DNA of 64,000 bases from Fistulifera solaris (Eukaryota; Bacillariophyta; Bacillariophyceae; Naviculales; Stauroneidaceae), in NCBI GenBank assembly GCA_030295235.1, contig AP026132.1, forward strand, positions 929,501 through 993,500, written 5' to 3'. The notes under the pieces were generated by a model. The model was not told the origin of the DNA, searched no databases, and saw only the letters and a list, made by a program, of their open reading frames with translations. Below are positions 30,937 to 41,431 of this stretch, in pieces (the stretch's first letter is position 1; each line of letters opens with the position of its first letter). A program made the position numbers and the translations under genes.

Positions 30937-33900
30937 ATGGATTTACAGGATCGTCCGCAACGACGACGCAAATCGGTGACACATTACTCCGATGACAATC
31001 CGAGTACGTTTACTATCAAACGCAAACGGGGAGACAAGTCATTCTCACCGCCCACCGCTGCGGTGCGCAAGAAAGCGTCTGCAACAACTTCAAACACTAG
31101 CACAACAACAACAACTACAACGCGCAAACGCAAGCTCCGTGTTGTTCCGGAAGCGCCTCCTCCGTTACAAGACACGATACTGTCACACGCCGTATCGATC
31201 GAACCGATCCTTCCCTTGAATCTTCTCGCGAATGCTTCTTCCACTGCTTCAACCACATGCGACGCCCTCCAAAGTTTACCGCATCCACCTCGAAAACCAA
31301 CTTGGTCTTCGGTGGTTTCTGCGTACTCGGGAATTTTATTGCAACGTCAGTATGTCTCCGCGTCGGTCGTACAAGTTCCACCTCCGGCCGTGTCGTGTTG
31401 GACTTGTTATCAGAATCAGTTCGCCGTGGGTGATGTTGCGGGGGCGTTGTTTTGTATACGACGCAAGGTCGGACGTTGCCCTTGGCGCGACTGCACACCC
31501 GCGCCTGGCATCGGGAACAAACGCGCATTTTGGATAGCAAAAGACCATTTCGTATCCGAATGCGGTCCAACACGTCGTGTGGCGGCACGACAGTATCGTG
31601 TTACAAACCAGTCAAGAAATAGAACTCTTTGTTATCGGTAGAGAAGGAAAATGGAATGAACACGCTGTACGAACAGTGCCATTGCGAACGACTTTTCTCC
31701 ATGTGTGGTCGGGAAATTTGGATGTCTACTCAACAACGACGACGACGACGACGACGACTCATCGTATTCTTTGGGCGACCGGTGGACGAGAATGCTCTAC
31801 GGATGATGGGAACGAATGTATTACGAAGAGTGAGAAATCAATAAATGGATTGAATGGGAAACGAGGTGACGACGACGCAAACACCGAGGATGCCGTGGTC
31901 AACACATTGTTTCAAATCACCGTCGAGGATTCCAACATGTCGATCGAGTCGATTCAACCAGCGGAAGTATCCACGTTCACGGTATTGACGGCAATTTGGG
32001 ATGCAGTGCTTGCTAATTCGACTATACCTACCCTGTTGGCGGTGGCTTGGACGAATTCCGATACTGTCGAATTGGTGCGATGCGAGGCAACCAATAACAC
32101 CATACTACAACGAACGGAAGGCTGGCCCTTGTCGTCCAGTGCCAATACGTTAGTCACAGTGACGAGCACTTATTGTCACATTCAACAATATTCCAAATTC
32201 ACATTCTTGGTGGGTGGTTTCAAAGGAATTAAAGTCCTCGATACGGCAACCTTGGCGTGTGTGCAAATCATTGGCGAGTCTGTCTCCTTGCACGGAAAGA
32301 CGGTGCAATGGCAATCGGTGGAATGCATTCGACGTCCACGCACCATTGCGCAAGATGAACGAATTCGGCGTCACAAAAAGCAGGAATGGATTGAACGAGC
32401 CGATGAAGTATCACGGAGATTGGAAGAAACGAACGACCGTGATGATGATGACGACGACGATTATTGGCTCATTGGGGTGCCGTCTCCTTACAAAGGTCCG
32501 GAAGAAATGAAGTCCACATTGCACGTGTGGAAACGGGGCATACCCAATCCCATTGTTACGTTACAAGCTCCGGCGGGGGGATGTTTGGGCTTCTCGGCGC
32601 AGTGTGACACTAGTGGGTGGAAGATGTTTTGTGCGACCGCCGAGTTTGGAGAAATTTGGGAATGGAAGTCTTCGATGGTGTCGGACTTTGCTGGTGTCAT
32701 GTACCCGGTGGGATACCAAGTCGTGGATGACAACATCGAGTACATGGAAGATGAAGATGAACTCGACCAGCTGGTGGTGAGCGAAAATGTGGAAGAAAGG
32801 AACGAGCCGTCGAAGATGCTTCGTGGACGCGATGTGAGCCAGCATGACGAGGATTTGATGCGGGCGTTGGAGTTGTCTTTGCAAGAGCAGAAGAAAAAGG
32901 ATCGTGACGAGTCGTCATCTTTGGCTAGTCATGTGCCTCCTATCGATATATTGAACCATGATTCTCCGAGTCATTCGGAACTCATACCTTGTAATCCGGA
33001 CCTGGTACTCGTTCGCAATGAAGCTGACCAGCAGACGAATAGTCCCAAGTCACCAATATTGTCACCACAACGGAGAGATGGGTTTGAGTCGGAAGTACTC
33101 TTGGAACTCCCTCAAACGAAGCAAGTTCGTCAAACATATGCGCGTTTGAAGCAGCAACAAGAAGCGTTGGCGCAAAGCGCGACTGTTCTGGTGAATGCAT
33201 CGTCTATACCCTTGCCTCCTCGACTCAAAGGAAAGCGCACGAAAGTCGCCAATGTCGAAGTGCTTCTCCAATCTTGCGTCAATCCAAATTTAAGAACTTT
33301 TATGGGGACACAACAAGCGTGCTGGTCGTCCGGAGATGGATGTCATGTTTCGAAAGCAGCGGCAAATGGTGCAAGGAGATCTATAGCGAGACAGCCAAAG
33401 GAAGTCTTGATGGAAAAGAACAATGGCCCCGTAGACGAAAAAGAGCTTGCCATGGAACTCCTCTTTCTGGGTCCGGGCAGATCGGCATCCATGTCCCCTA
33501 ACACGTCACAAGCTTCCGAGTCCAGTGTTGCAATGCCCGAAACACAGGTGAGCCATCCTACGCAGGCAAATTGCTCAGTCAACAATACGTGTGCAGCATG
33601 TCGGGGCCGTATGGTATTTCATTCTTGCGGAAGACGAGAAAAGCCGGTGGATTATGAGGCAATTGAACGTGCTGAACGCGAGCAGAAGGAGAGGGAAGCA
33701 GAAGAAAGGAATAAGCAGCGGGTTGAAAAGCGCCGAGCTGCCGACGCAAAGAGACGAGAAGAGCGGAAGAAAAAGAAAGACGAAGAAGCACGAGTTCGAA
33801 TGGAAGAGGAGCAGAAGAGACGAGAGGAAGTGGAAAGAATGCAACAGTTGGAGGCCGACCAATTTGACGAAGCCCATATTCGCGAGGATGCAGGAAATGT

Positions 33901-34765
33901 GAATGTTGGGTCTACCTTGGCTTACATGGAGGAAAACAACGATCGACCATGTTCTCTGCACTCCTCTAGTTTCAATTCGGTGGATCGTGACTTCCAGCAA
34001 GAGCACCGAATTGCTCATGCTCAAGCATACACCACATTGGAAGAGGCGCACAACAACCGGAACTCTCATCTGCAGGTTTACGACGGACTGAAAAGTTCGC
34101 CAAACAGCGCTCACGCTCAGGCAAACGGTATGTTTGAGGAGCAACGAAGTCACAGTTCATATCACAGCGTTGACTATGGGCATCAAGATAGTTTTCGTTC
34201 GGAAGTGTCATCTATTCGTCTCGAAACGATCCGCATCGACGGTGCTGAAGTAAAACCGTACCAGACTATTTCTGGAGAAGATGCCCTTGCCGCTCTCGCA
34301 GGTCTAGCCGATATGGCAGCAGCTGTCAGCACCGAGGAAAGCACTCCAGAATACTCTGATGGCACCTTCCAACATAATAACGATTTGTCAAGACAAACAG
34401 ACACATCGTCCTCCGCACCTGCCTCGTGGTATATGCGTGAAAGCGAAAGCGGTTTTCACTCGAACTACCCCGATCCTGGCCATCATTCGATAGGAAATTC
34501 TGAACCTGTTGAGGCTACCTATGTTTATCGAGGCTCTCAGGATCGTCGAACAGCGATTGCCCAGGCGTTTCTTGGTAGCTTTTGTGCCGGCGGGAACGGA
34601 ATTCAGCCGTCTTTTGATGGCACTGTTCCGCTCAATTCGATCAACTACAACGAGCTTGCAAAGAATTCTTTCGATGGAACGGATACGAACAAGGACAAGA
34701 AAGAGTCGCAAGAGGAAGGTAATCTGCGTAATGGTACGAGCACTTGGGAGCAGTACCAGGGTTAA
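30937..34765 (+). CDS. WD40-like protein with UIM and long coiled coil
   Basis: The protein has about 1,250 residues. A basic, Ser/Thr-rich start (residues 1-75) is followed by WD40-like blades (for example FAVGDVAGALFCIRR and FLVGGFKGIKVLD). A ubiquitin-interacting motif comes next, DEDLMRALELSLQEQ (near 32850), then a small Cys/His patch (CAACRGRMVFHSC, near 33590), a Glu/Arg/Lys coiled coil (about 33650-33850), and a Ser/Gln-rich disordered tail. A plus-strand ACG microsatellite (31732-31763) encodes a Thr run. Between 31460 and 31545 the frame changes: either a 76-nt intron (31468-31543, weak donor GTCGGA, joins RRK to TISYPNAVQ in frame) or two missing bases. The UIM suggests ubiquitin binding; the pathway is unknown. 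Confidence 0.7.
31732..31763 (+). repeat. ACG trinucleotide microsatellite inside a coding region
   Basis: About ten tandem ACG-type triplets code for a Thr run within the WD40-like region. It is in frame, so length changes would only change the number of Thr residues. Confidence 0.75.
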
Positions 34766-34875
34766 AGCGAGAAACGCAACAATGGGAGTTCTAGCTAATG
34801 AAAGATAATTTGTTAATTGTAACTTATAATTTTCACTTATGCAAAGACCACTGAGCATAATGCTTGAGCAAACAA

Positions 34876-35716
34876 TTAGAACTCGACGAATGCAGAACGT
34901 CGCTCCGCCGCTGGAAACAGCCACGACAGAAAGCATCCCTTCTCCTTTTTCTGGGGCTTGAAGGTTCGCTTACGACGCAGTTCCCATTCTGTCGGAATTT
35001 CAATTCCGTCTTGGTACTCGGCATGTTGAATGATTGTTTTCAACACGCGCATGATAAGATCCGCCTCAAAGAGCGAAACTTCATCATCGCTGTCGCCGAA
35101 CTTCGTTTTGACATAGAAGCAGAAGCACGGATTCATGGTGATCGCCATCTCAATGAATTCCAGCATTTCCATGTCTTCCAGCTCACGATAACCGGCTCGC
35201 CCGTTGTACGAAACGCGAAACCAGACCGTATCTCCCGACAGGTGCTCTCGATCGTAGACCTCAATGGTCCAAGAATACTTGCGATAATCCGCTACAACAA
35301 GCGGATAGTCACTAAGATCCCAAACTTCTTCTTCCCATTCGTCTCCGGTGACCACAGAAACGTCGGACGAGACGATGTTGGAGTCATCCTGAGACAGAAT
35401 CAAATCGAAAGGCAAGGTTTCCTCGGGTTGAGGGGGGTACAACGGGGAACAAACGACGCATCAGGTGCACCTGCTCGTTCAAGTCATCGCCGGGTGTCTC
35501 TGGCTTGTCTTCGCTGTCAGAAGAAGTATTCAGCATCATCTTCTCGGCCATGTCCTTTCGAACGAGAGCTTTGGCTTGCTCCTGCTTCAAGAGGGCCTTG
35601 CGAGACGACCCAATCTTCTCCGTCATGTCGTCATGAAAGTTGAAGACCGGCGTGAAGCGAACGAGCTTTGGTTTGGGGAGGAATCGGAGGTCGGATACTT
35701 GCAATTGAGCGCTCAT
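34876..35716 (-). CDS. Unrecognised acidic protein with Trp/Tyr-rich domain
   Basis: From the ATG at 35716 the protein begins MSAQLQVSDLRFLPKPKLVRFTPV... shown here only in part, with a Lys/Glu helical segment and an acidic linker. A folded-looking region then starts at about 35360: EEEVWDLSDYPLVVADYRKY, then VWFRVSYNGRAGYRELEDME, then NPCFCFYVKTKFGD. The C-terminus is basic. The frame changes by two bases between 35432 and 35447 at two homopolymers (G6 and G4 on the plus strand); if both are one base short it reads RRLFPRCTPPQPEETLPFD in one frame, about 280 residues. No known family is recognised. It converges with the WD40-UIM gene, with 110 nt between stops. Confidence 0.55.
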
Positions 35717-36004
35717 GGTGATGTCTTGATGGGTCGGCTTTGACTTTTGCTTTGTGTGTCGAGTTTACTCGATTGTTTTTTTATGAGACGAACTCATCGC
35801 ACTCCCTTTGAACAACACGACCCACAATTTGTAAACTGGAAACGTTTTGAATATAAAAACTGCATCGTGCGTTACAGTTTCGGACGACCCGTTTCGTTGC
35901 AACAAAACTTTTGGAAACGAAACAATAATGCGAGCGGTTTTCTTTGTCGCAAAAAAATTGAGTCTTGCTTCGAAAGTCATATCCGGGTTATCCTCTGTCG
36001 AACA

Positions 36005-36047
36005 ATTTCCTACGAGGACTACGTGAAAGTGACGTAGACATTGAAAG
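36005..36047 (+). repeat. E2 dispersed element, copy 1
   Basis: ATTTCCTACGAGGACTACGT is followed by GAAAGTG and ACGTAGACATTGAAAG. The CTACGT / ACGTAG pair makes an inverted repeat. Three other copies in the window share the same order of blocks. Confidence 0.6.
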
Positions 36048-36219
36048 TGCTGAATCAAAATCAAAACTTCTTTCAATGTCTTGAATGTGAATAGAAATCG
36101 CAAATTGGTTGCCAAACCGAGTACGATTGTTGAGTAAAGTAACAATGGCATCGGGCCCATAGACGCTAAGATGAGTAAGATCAAATTACACAATCTCGTT
36201 GAAGTACCTACGTCGCTAA

Positions 36220-36330
36220 GATTCCTACGGCGGCTACGTGGAATTAACATAGACTTTCAAAGCATTGCATCTTTCCTTTTTCTACTTTTTGAGCTCAATT
36301 TGACGTCTACCAGTGCTTCACAACCCATTG
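36220..36330 (+). repeat. E2 dispersed element, copy 2 (long form)
   Basis: GATTCCTACGGCGGCTACGT leads into ACATAGACTTTCAAAGC, ATTGCATCTTTC and TTTGACGTC. The copy at 51610-51700 matches over roughly 90-100 nt, so the element is longer than the palindrome alone. Confidence 0.6.
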
Positions 36331-36369
36331 CTTTCATATTGCTGAAAGTGAATAATTATATTTGCAGAC

Positions 36370-37700
36370 GGACGCGAGAGACGCAAAACGGAACCCTTTG
36401 TTGTTCGGTTCATGACTACTATACAATCCAGTCTTGGCTCTTGGCTGGCGTAAACCAACACTCCGTAACATAGTGGAAATATAAAAAGGTGTCGATCCTC
36501 GGATTATTTCGACGTGAAAATAAAAGAAACTCTCAACAATTAGTTCATAATCATCATTGTTGCAACTTTATTTACCCGTTATTATAATTATATTATATTC
36601 GCAGTTGAATAAAAAGGGACGGATGCGAGATGACGCAAAGCGGAACCCTTTGCTGTTCGGTTCATGACTACCGCACAATCCAGTCTTGGCTGGCGTAAAC
36701 CAACACTCCGTTCTATAGTAAAAAAATACAAGGTGTCGATCCTTCGGATTTTCGACGTGAAAATAAAAGAAACTCTCAACAATTAGTTCATAATCATCAT
36801 TGTTGCAACTTTTTTACCCATGTTTTAATTATATTCGCAGTTGAATGACAATGGACGGATGCTAGAAACGCATAACGGAAGCCGCTTTGTTGTACGGTTC
36901 ATGACTCATGACTACTGTACAGTCCAGTCTTGGCTGGCGTAAACCAACACTCCGTTCTATAGTAAAAAATACAAGGTGTCGATCCTTCGGATTTTCGACG
37001 TGAAAATAAAAGAAACTCTCAACAATTAGTTCATAATCATCATTGTTGCAACTTTTTTTACCCATGTTTTCATTATATTCGCAGTTGAACGAAAAGGGAC
37101 GGATGCTAGAAACGCATAACGGAAGCCGCTTTGTTGTACGGTTCATGACTCATGACTACTGTACAGTCCAGTCTTGGCTGGCGTAAACCAACACTCTGTA
37201 TTATAGTAAATATACAAGGTGTCGATCCTTCGGATTTTCGACGTGAAAATAAAGAAACTCTCAACAATTAGTTCATAATCATCATTGTTGCAACTTTATT
37301 TACCCGCTATTATAATTATATTCGCAGTTGAATGACAATGGACGGATGCGAGAGACGCAAAACGGAAGCCTTTGTTGTACGGTTCATGACTCATGACTAC
37401 TGTACAGTCCAGTCTTGGCTGGCGTAAACCAGCACTCCGTTCTATAGTAAATATACAAGGTGTTGATCCTCGGATTTTCGACGTGAAAATAAAAGAAACT
37501 CTCAACAAGTAGTTCATAATCATCATTGTTGCAACTTTTTTACCCATGTTTTAATTATATTCGCAGTTGAATGACAATGGACGGATGCGAGAGACGCAAA
37601 ACGGAAGCCTTTGTTGTACGGTTCATGACTCATGACTACTGTACAGTCCAGTCTTGGCTGGCATAAACCAACACTCCGTATCATAGTGAAAAAATGAATG
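36370..37700 (+). repeat. Tandem array: six copies of a roughly 243-bp E1-bearing unit
   Basis: The block GTAAACCA(A/G)CACTC recurs with its TAAACC at 36451, 36696, 36940, 37184 and 37425, and with ATAAACC at 37664, giving steps of 245, 244, 244, 241 and 239 bp. Each unit reads: GACGGATGC, then CATGACTACTGTACAGTCC (an extended E1 palindrome), then GGCTGGCGTAAACCA, CTATAGTAAA, CGGATTTTCGACGTGAAAA, CAACAATTAGTTCATAATCA and TATATTCGCAGTTGAATG. Copies differ by few bases and small indels, so the array is recent or kept homogeneous. It lies just upstream of, and is co-oriented with, the gene at about 37893. Confidence 0.9.
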
Positions 37701-37800
37701 ATGATTCACTTCAAAAATGGCTACAGTAGACTAGAATGTAGTTTACTGACTTCATTATTTCACAAAAATACATAATATCCGGGTATCCCCTCTCTCGATA

Positions 37801-37844
37801 AATTTCCCTACAAGGCCTACGTGAGAGCTACGTAGACTGTAAAG
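37801..37844 (+). repeat. E2 dispersed element, copy 3
   Basis: AATTTCCCTACAAGGCCTAC, then GTGAGAGCTACGTAGAC and TGTAAAGC. With copies 1 and 2 it flanks the tandem array on both sides. Confidence 0.6.
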
Positions 37845-37892
37845 CGCGTGACCATGGTGATGATAATATAACGCAGTATATTCGCAGTTTCT

Positions 37893-39254
37893 TTGGTTGT
37901 CAGAGCTGCTCTAGAAAATGATACAAGGTCATACTTCCTTGCGACGAAACGTGGAAGGATGCGATTGGGAGGCCGCAAAGGTCAATTCGTGCCGTGGGAC
38001 GATGGACACGTCCCCGTCAATTTACGACACACCGAGGACTACCAATCAACCCTTCTTGTGCGAGACCCTACTTACCATCAGCAACATCAAAGCGAAGTTC
38101 ATACGATTGATGAATCTGTTCACGAATCATTGGTCGACGCAATCTACGAATACACAGTACAACAATCAACGCCTTGGGGTGCTTATGTTCGGATCGACCA
38201 AATTCAAGAGGAATGGAACCGACACGGAACGTCTTGCGCTCTTCCCGCATCGTCCTCGATTTCCAATACCAAGGAAACGTCTTCGAAAGAAGAAATGTTC
38301 GTCAAAGTAGCTGCTGCTTATTTCCATCGCGTCCTACAAGTCTTTCAAGATGAGAAAGACCATTTGGCTTCCAATGTAGATGCTCACGGAATAGCGGTAT
38401 GGGGCTTAGCAGCAAAGGAGGGATCTCAAGTGACGTATCATTTGGATTATGCGGAGCAACTGCGGTATCAATGCAATGTCATCGTTCCACCGATTTACGC
38501 CGGGACTCTGCAATGTAGTAAGATTGCCAACATGGAAGGAGGTTGCTACTGTGTTCACACGGCGGGTCTTCAACATTACGAGAAATACGGCTTCAAGGGC
38601 AAGAAATCTGGATATGTTAGCTCCACAGAATTATTGCTGAACGAAGAGTATTTGGAAGGTCGATGGGTAACGATTCCGTACCGCTACAATCGCATGATCG
38701 TACAACGGGGACATTTGCCACACTTGAGCACTCCCATTGCATCATTACCGCCGGGACAGCAGCGTGTCATTGTGGGCTTTAACGTGTTCCGGCACGACGT
38801 GGGACCTTTCGTCGAGCGAGCACCGGAACACTCTTCGGCATTTCGTCGCAGAGTAGCGTTACAAGGTATTTTGGAACGAAATATGGCTGGTCCAGCATTG
38901 TCGCTGGAATCGGTCCGCAGTAATCCCGCGCTGGCGAAACTCTTGGTACAAGCAAAACGTTTTCAGATCAAGAATGAGCTACTGTTCCGGCAAAACGAAC
39001 TAGACGAGCGTATCGATTTAATCTTGAGGAAAGAGGGTCCGAAATGTGTGGGTGATCTCATCGAAGGTCTTGCACGGCAAGACGGAGATTGGCCGAATGC
39101 TGACGACGTCCACGTTCACATTCATCGACGATGTAAAGAAGGACGATGGATGCCATTGCGGCAAAACGAAAGCGAACCCGTGCAGCACAAACTCATGACA
39201 ACTGTTGCATTGATATCCTTATCTGAGACGAATAATGAAAATGTAAAAAGATGA
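37893..39254 (+). CDS. Putative 2-oxoglutarate/Fe(II)-type oxygenase, 5' end uncertain
   Basis: About 453 residues are open, but 37893 is only a TTG; the frame is open back to 37872 and no ATG in frame begins it. A short leader exon ending before TATATTCGCAG (37878-37887) or TTGTCAG is possible. The central part has an HxD pair in VTYHLDYAEQLRYQ, a later His in MIVQRGHLPHLSTP, and an Arg in QQRVIVGFNVF. That spacing fits a 2OG-Fe(II) oxygenase (HxD...H...R), but the assignment rests on motif order alone. The C-terminal 130 residues are helical and charged. It converges with the gene at 39409. Confidence 0.5.
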   Translation: MVVRAALENDTRSYFLATKRGRMRLGGRKGQFVPWDDGHVPVNLRHTEDYQSTLLVRDPTYHQQHQSEVHTIDESVHESLVDAIYEYTVQQSTPWGAYVRIDQIQEEWNRHGTSCALPASSSISNTKETSSKEEMFVKVAAAYFHRVLQVFQDEKDHLASNVDAHGIAVWGLAAKEGSQVTYHLDYAEQLRYQCNVIVPPIYAGTLQCSKIANMEGGCYCVHTAGLQHYEKYGFKGKKSGYVSSTELLLNEEYLEGRWVTIPYRYNRMIVQRGHLPHLSTPIASLPPGQQRVIVGFNVFRHDVGPFVERAPEHSSAFRRRVALQGILERNMAGPALSLESVRSNPALAKLLVQAKRFQIKNELLFRQNELDERIDLILRKEGPKCVGDLIEGLARQDGDWPNADDVHVHIHRRCKEGRWMPLRQNESEPVQHKLMTTVALISLSETNNENVKR

Positions 39255-39408
39255 CAGGTAATACTTTACTTAGCACCGGACTCTTGGAGTCCATCTTTAC
39301 ACTTCTTTGATACAACTACATCTTTCGACAACAGCCCCAAAATTCAGAAAAACGACCCAAAGTAACTCCGGCCGGATAAAACAGTATCCGTTTCCCCCTC
39401 TTCGCTGT

Positions 39409-39962
39409 TTATTTCAGCGGACAAACTATTCCTTCGTCGTTCTTCCACAATCGCATGATCGTTCGCCGGATCCCATTTTGAACTTTCCGGTTTGCAAAGG
39501 GCGGTCGTTTCTTCTGAAAATACAAGACGGGCCGTGTACACGTTTGCGGATCACAATTCTTCGTTTGCGTGGCCCCGCAGTACTCGCAGTCTTTGGGTGT
39601 CATGTAAACACCGGGGATCGCCGGAGGGTCCTCCTCCGCCGCCGCACACTGTTCTTGAAAAAACGACAAAAAGTCCAGCGGCCTTCGACAGTGCTGCAAC
39701 AGAAAGAAGTATAAAATGATAAGAGTTGCTCTTAAAACTTTGAAAAGTAAATAGCAAATACAGAACGTACGGTTAACATTTCCAATTGCTGTTCGAGTCC
39801 TATTGTGTTGCAAGCCGGTAGACATGACGCTTCTTGGTCGCTGGGCATGAAACCTTGACAAGTACTGTCCATGAATCTCATGATAAAATCATCCCCGTCC
39901 AAGTCGAAAAAATCGTCGCGTTTGGAATCATCGTACGTGTCGTCGAAGGAAGTGGTCGGCAT
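39409..39962 (-). CDS. Small Cys-rich protein, function unknown
   Basis: Two exons (39771-39962 and 39409-39693) are joined across a 77-nt intron (39694-39770, GTACGT...TTGCAG), giving 158 residues. The junction reads EMLT-HCRRPLDFLSFF. The N-terminus is acidic with a DSTCQGF and CLPAC pair; exon 2 has CEYCGATQTKNCDPQTC and a final VCPLK. The Cys spacing could bind zinc or form disulfides; there is no signal peptide. No family is recognised. The plus-strand reading of the same region is a shadow. Confidence 0.6.
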
Positions 39963-40639
39963 GTTTTGTTCTTATATACAATTTGTTCCATAAACTGCGA
40001 CTACCAAAATCTATCATGGATTCTATGTGCAAAGGAATGAGCAAATAGATGTATTCGTGTTGTATCCACGTTCCTCTCATGAAAACGTTCCAACCTTATA
40101 GGCAGCAACGCGAAAACGAGGGAAAAGCGCCAAAAAGTTGAGACGGACAAGGACGTGAACGACAACGAAAGCGGGTGAATTTCCAGACTACTTTTGACTA
40201 TCAAGGCACGTGGTGATGCAGGCGCTCGAGTCATCGCCGGAATGTGTCTTTTCCATAGTATGAAACCTCCTCTATCCGTTAAGGTACCGAAACGACTTCT
40301 TGGAGAAAGCATTCAATCCCGGAAAATATCAATTTTAGTCACGATCCTGAACGAGGGTCAAGTCTGTCCGTCTGTCTACCTACGACATTGATCCATTCTC
40401 TGTACGACATCGCAGTACCGTTTCACTTTGCCTACATTATTCAGGACACTCGATGGCTGGCTTACTTTTGTTAGTTAAGAAACGTCCTTTTTCCTAAGCG
40501 AAATCCGTCAAATTCTGCAAGGGGATTGATTGCAAGGCAAAATTTCGAATTTTTGCTTTGTCGAACAACACGCGCATTACTTCTTGTATCTGACAAACAT
40601 GAAGCACGTTCATAACTATGTTTTACGGCTTTTAGAGCA
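39963..40639. other. 677-nt divergent promoter region
   Basis: It lies between the Cys-rich gene (minus) and the HTH-like gene (plus). Open frames on both strands at 40001-40391 overlap each other and have no domain. No E1 or E2 element was recognised. Confidence 0.45.
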
Positions 40640-41301
40640 ATGAGCACATCATCTGTTCAAGTACACAAGCGATCGACGCGGGAACGAAGTTGGATCGAAC
40701 GAGCCATTATTCTTTTCTTTCATTTCCATCCCCATTTTGCCGACCAGCAACTCAACATCACGAGCCAAGTATTCGATATTAAAGCGAAAACAATCTACCA
40801 CTGGTTTCATAAAGAAGATGTTATTTGTAAATGGAAGGATATTGTACTCGGGTTGACGGTCCAGATGGTGTTGATGGCTTTGCCGAAGCGAAAGGATCGA
40901 GAAATGTACGCGACCCGATTTGCACCAGCCGAGCTCGTGCAAAGTATACCCGAAGCGTGTTTACCCTCTACCCCAGTTCTCTCGGACGCGAAAAAAATTC
41001 TGGCTCCCGTAGGAGTAACACATTCACATCAGAAACAACGAGCGTTAGCACAGGCCAGCAAAGACGAATATGTATATCTGAAAAACAGCAAAAGCGTGTC
41101 CACACCACGAAACACCGAGTCACCAAATTCGCTGTCGAAGAACGGTGGTTGATTGAACAGATCCTGAATGCCAAGGAGCGACGCACTATTTATACAATGA
41201 ACGAGTTGCGGACCATGGTGCGTCATCAGTTCACGCAGGGCACTTTGTACGAATGTCACATCCGCGATCCGGGGGTGGCACGAAAGATTCGAAAGGCTTG
41301 A
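40640..41301 (+). CDS. HTH-like DNA-binding protein, function unknown
   Basis: From the ATG at 40640 the protein begins MSTSSVQVHKRSTRERSWIE and runs into a helical region (HFADQQLNITSQVFDIKAKT followed by IYHWFHKEDVICKWKDIVLG) that looks like a helix-turn-helix or homeodomain-like fold with the recognition helix at AKTIYHWFHK. The frame changes by one base at A5 (41081-41085); with one more A it continues LKKQQKRVHTTKHRVTKFAV and ends at 41301, about 220 residues. The second half (EERWLIEQILNAKERRTIYT) is also helical. It could be a transcription factor or a domesticated transposase-type DNA-binding protein; no catalytic domain or terminal repeats are seen. Confidence 0.5.
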
Positions 41302-41431
41302 ATCAATGGCTCCGTCGGACTCTACAACAAGTGAATTATACGCCCAAGAAACAACCGAGCATTTTGTAGAGATCGCGTTTCATTGTAACTATACCAATAG
41401 CCTAGAGTAAATGACTAGTTATTACTTCGCT

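Larger units (their letters stand above)
35717..36369. other. Spacer left of the tandem array
   Basis: It holds the promoter of the minus-strand gene at 35716 and two copies of the E2 element (36005-36047 and 36220-36330, listed separately). A 161-codon minus-strand open frame (35765-36250) overlaps both E2 copies and is not credible. Confidence 0.55.

Noticed and set aside
35765-36250. 161-codon minus-strand gene
   Set aside because: It spans two E2 element copies and has no recognisable domain; a chance frame.
36370-37700. CRISPR-like array
   Set aside because: The repeats are about 243 bp, head to tail, with no variable spacers, in a eukaryotic genome. It is a tandem array of the E1 unit.
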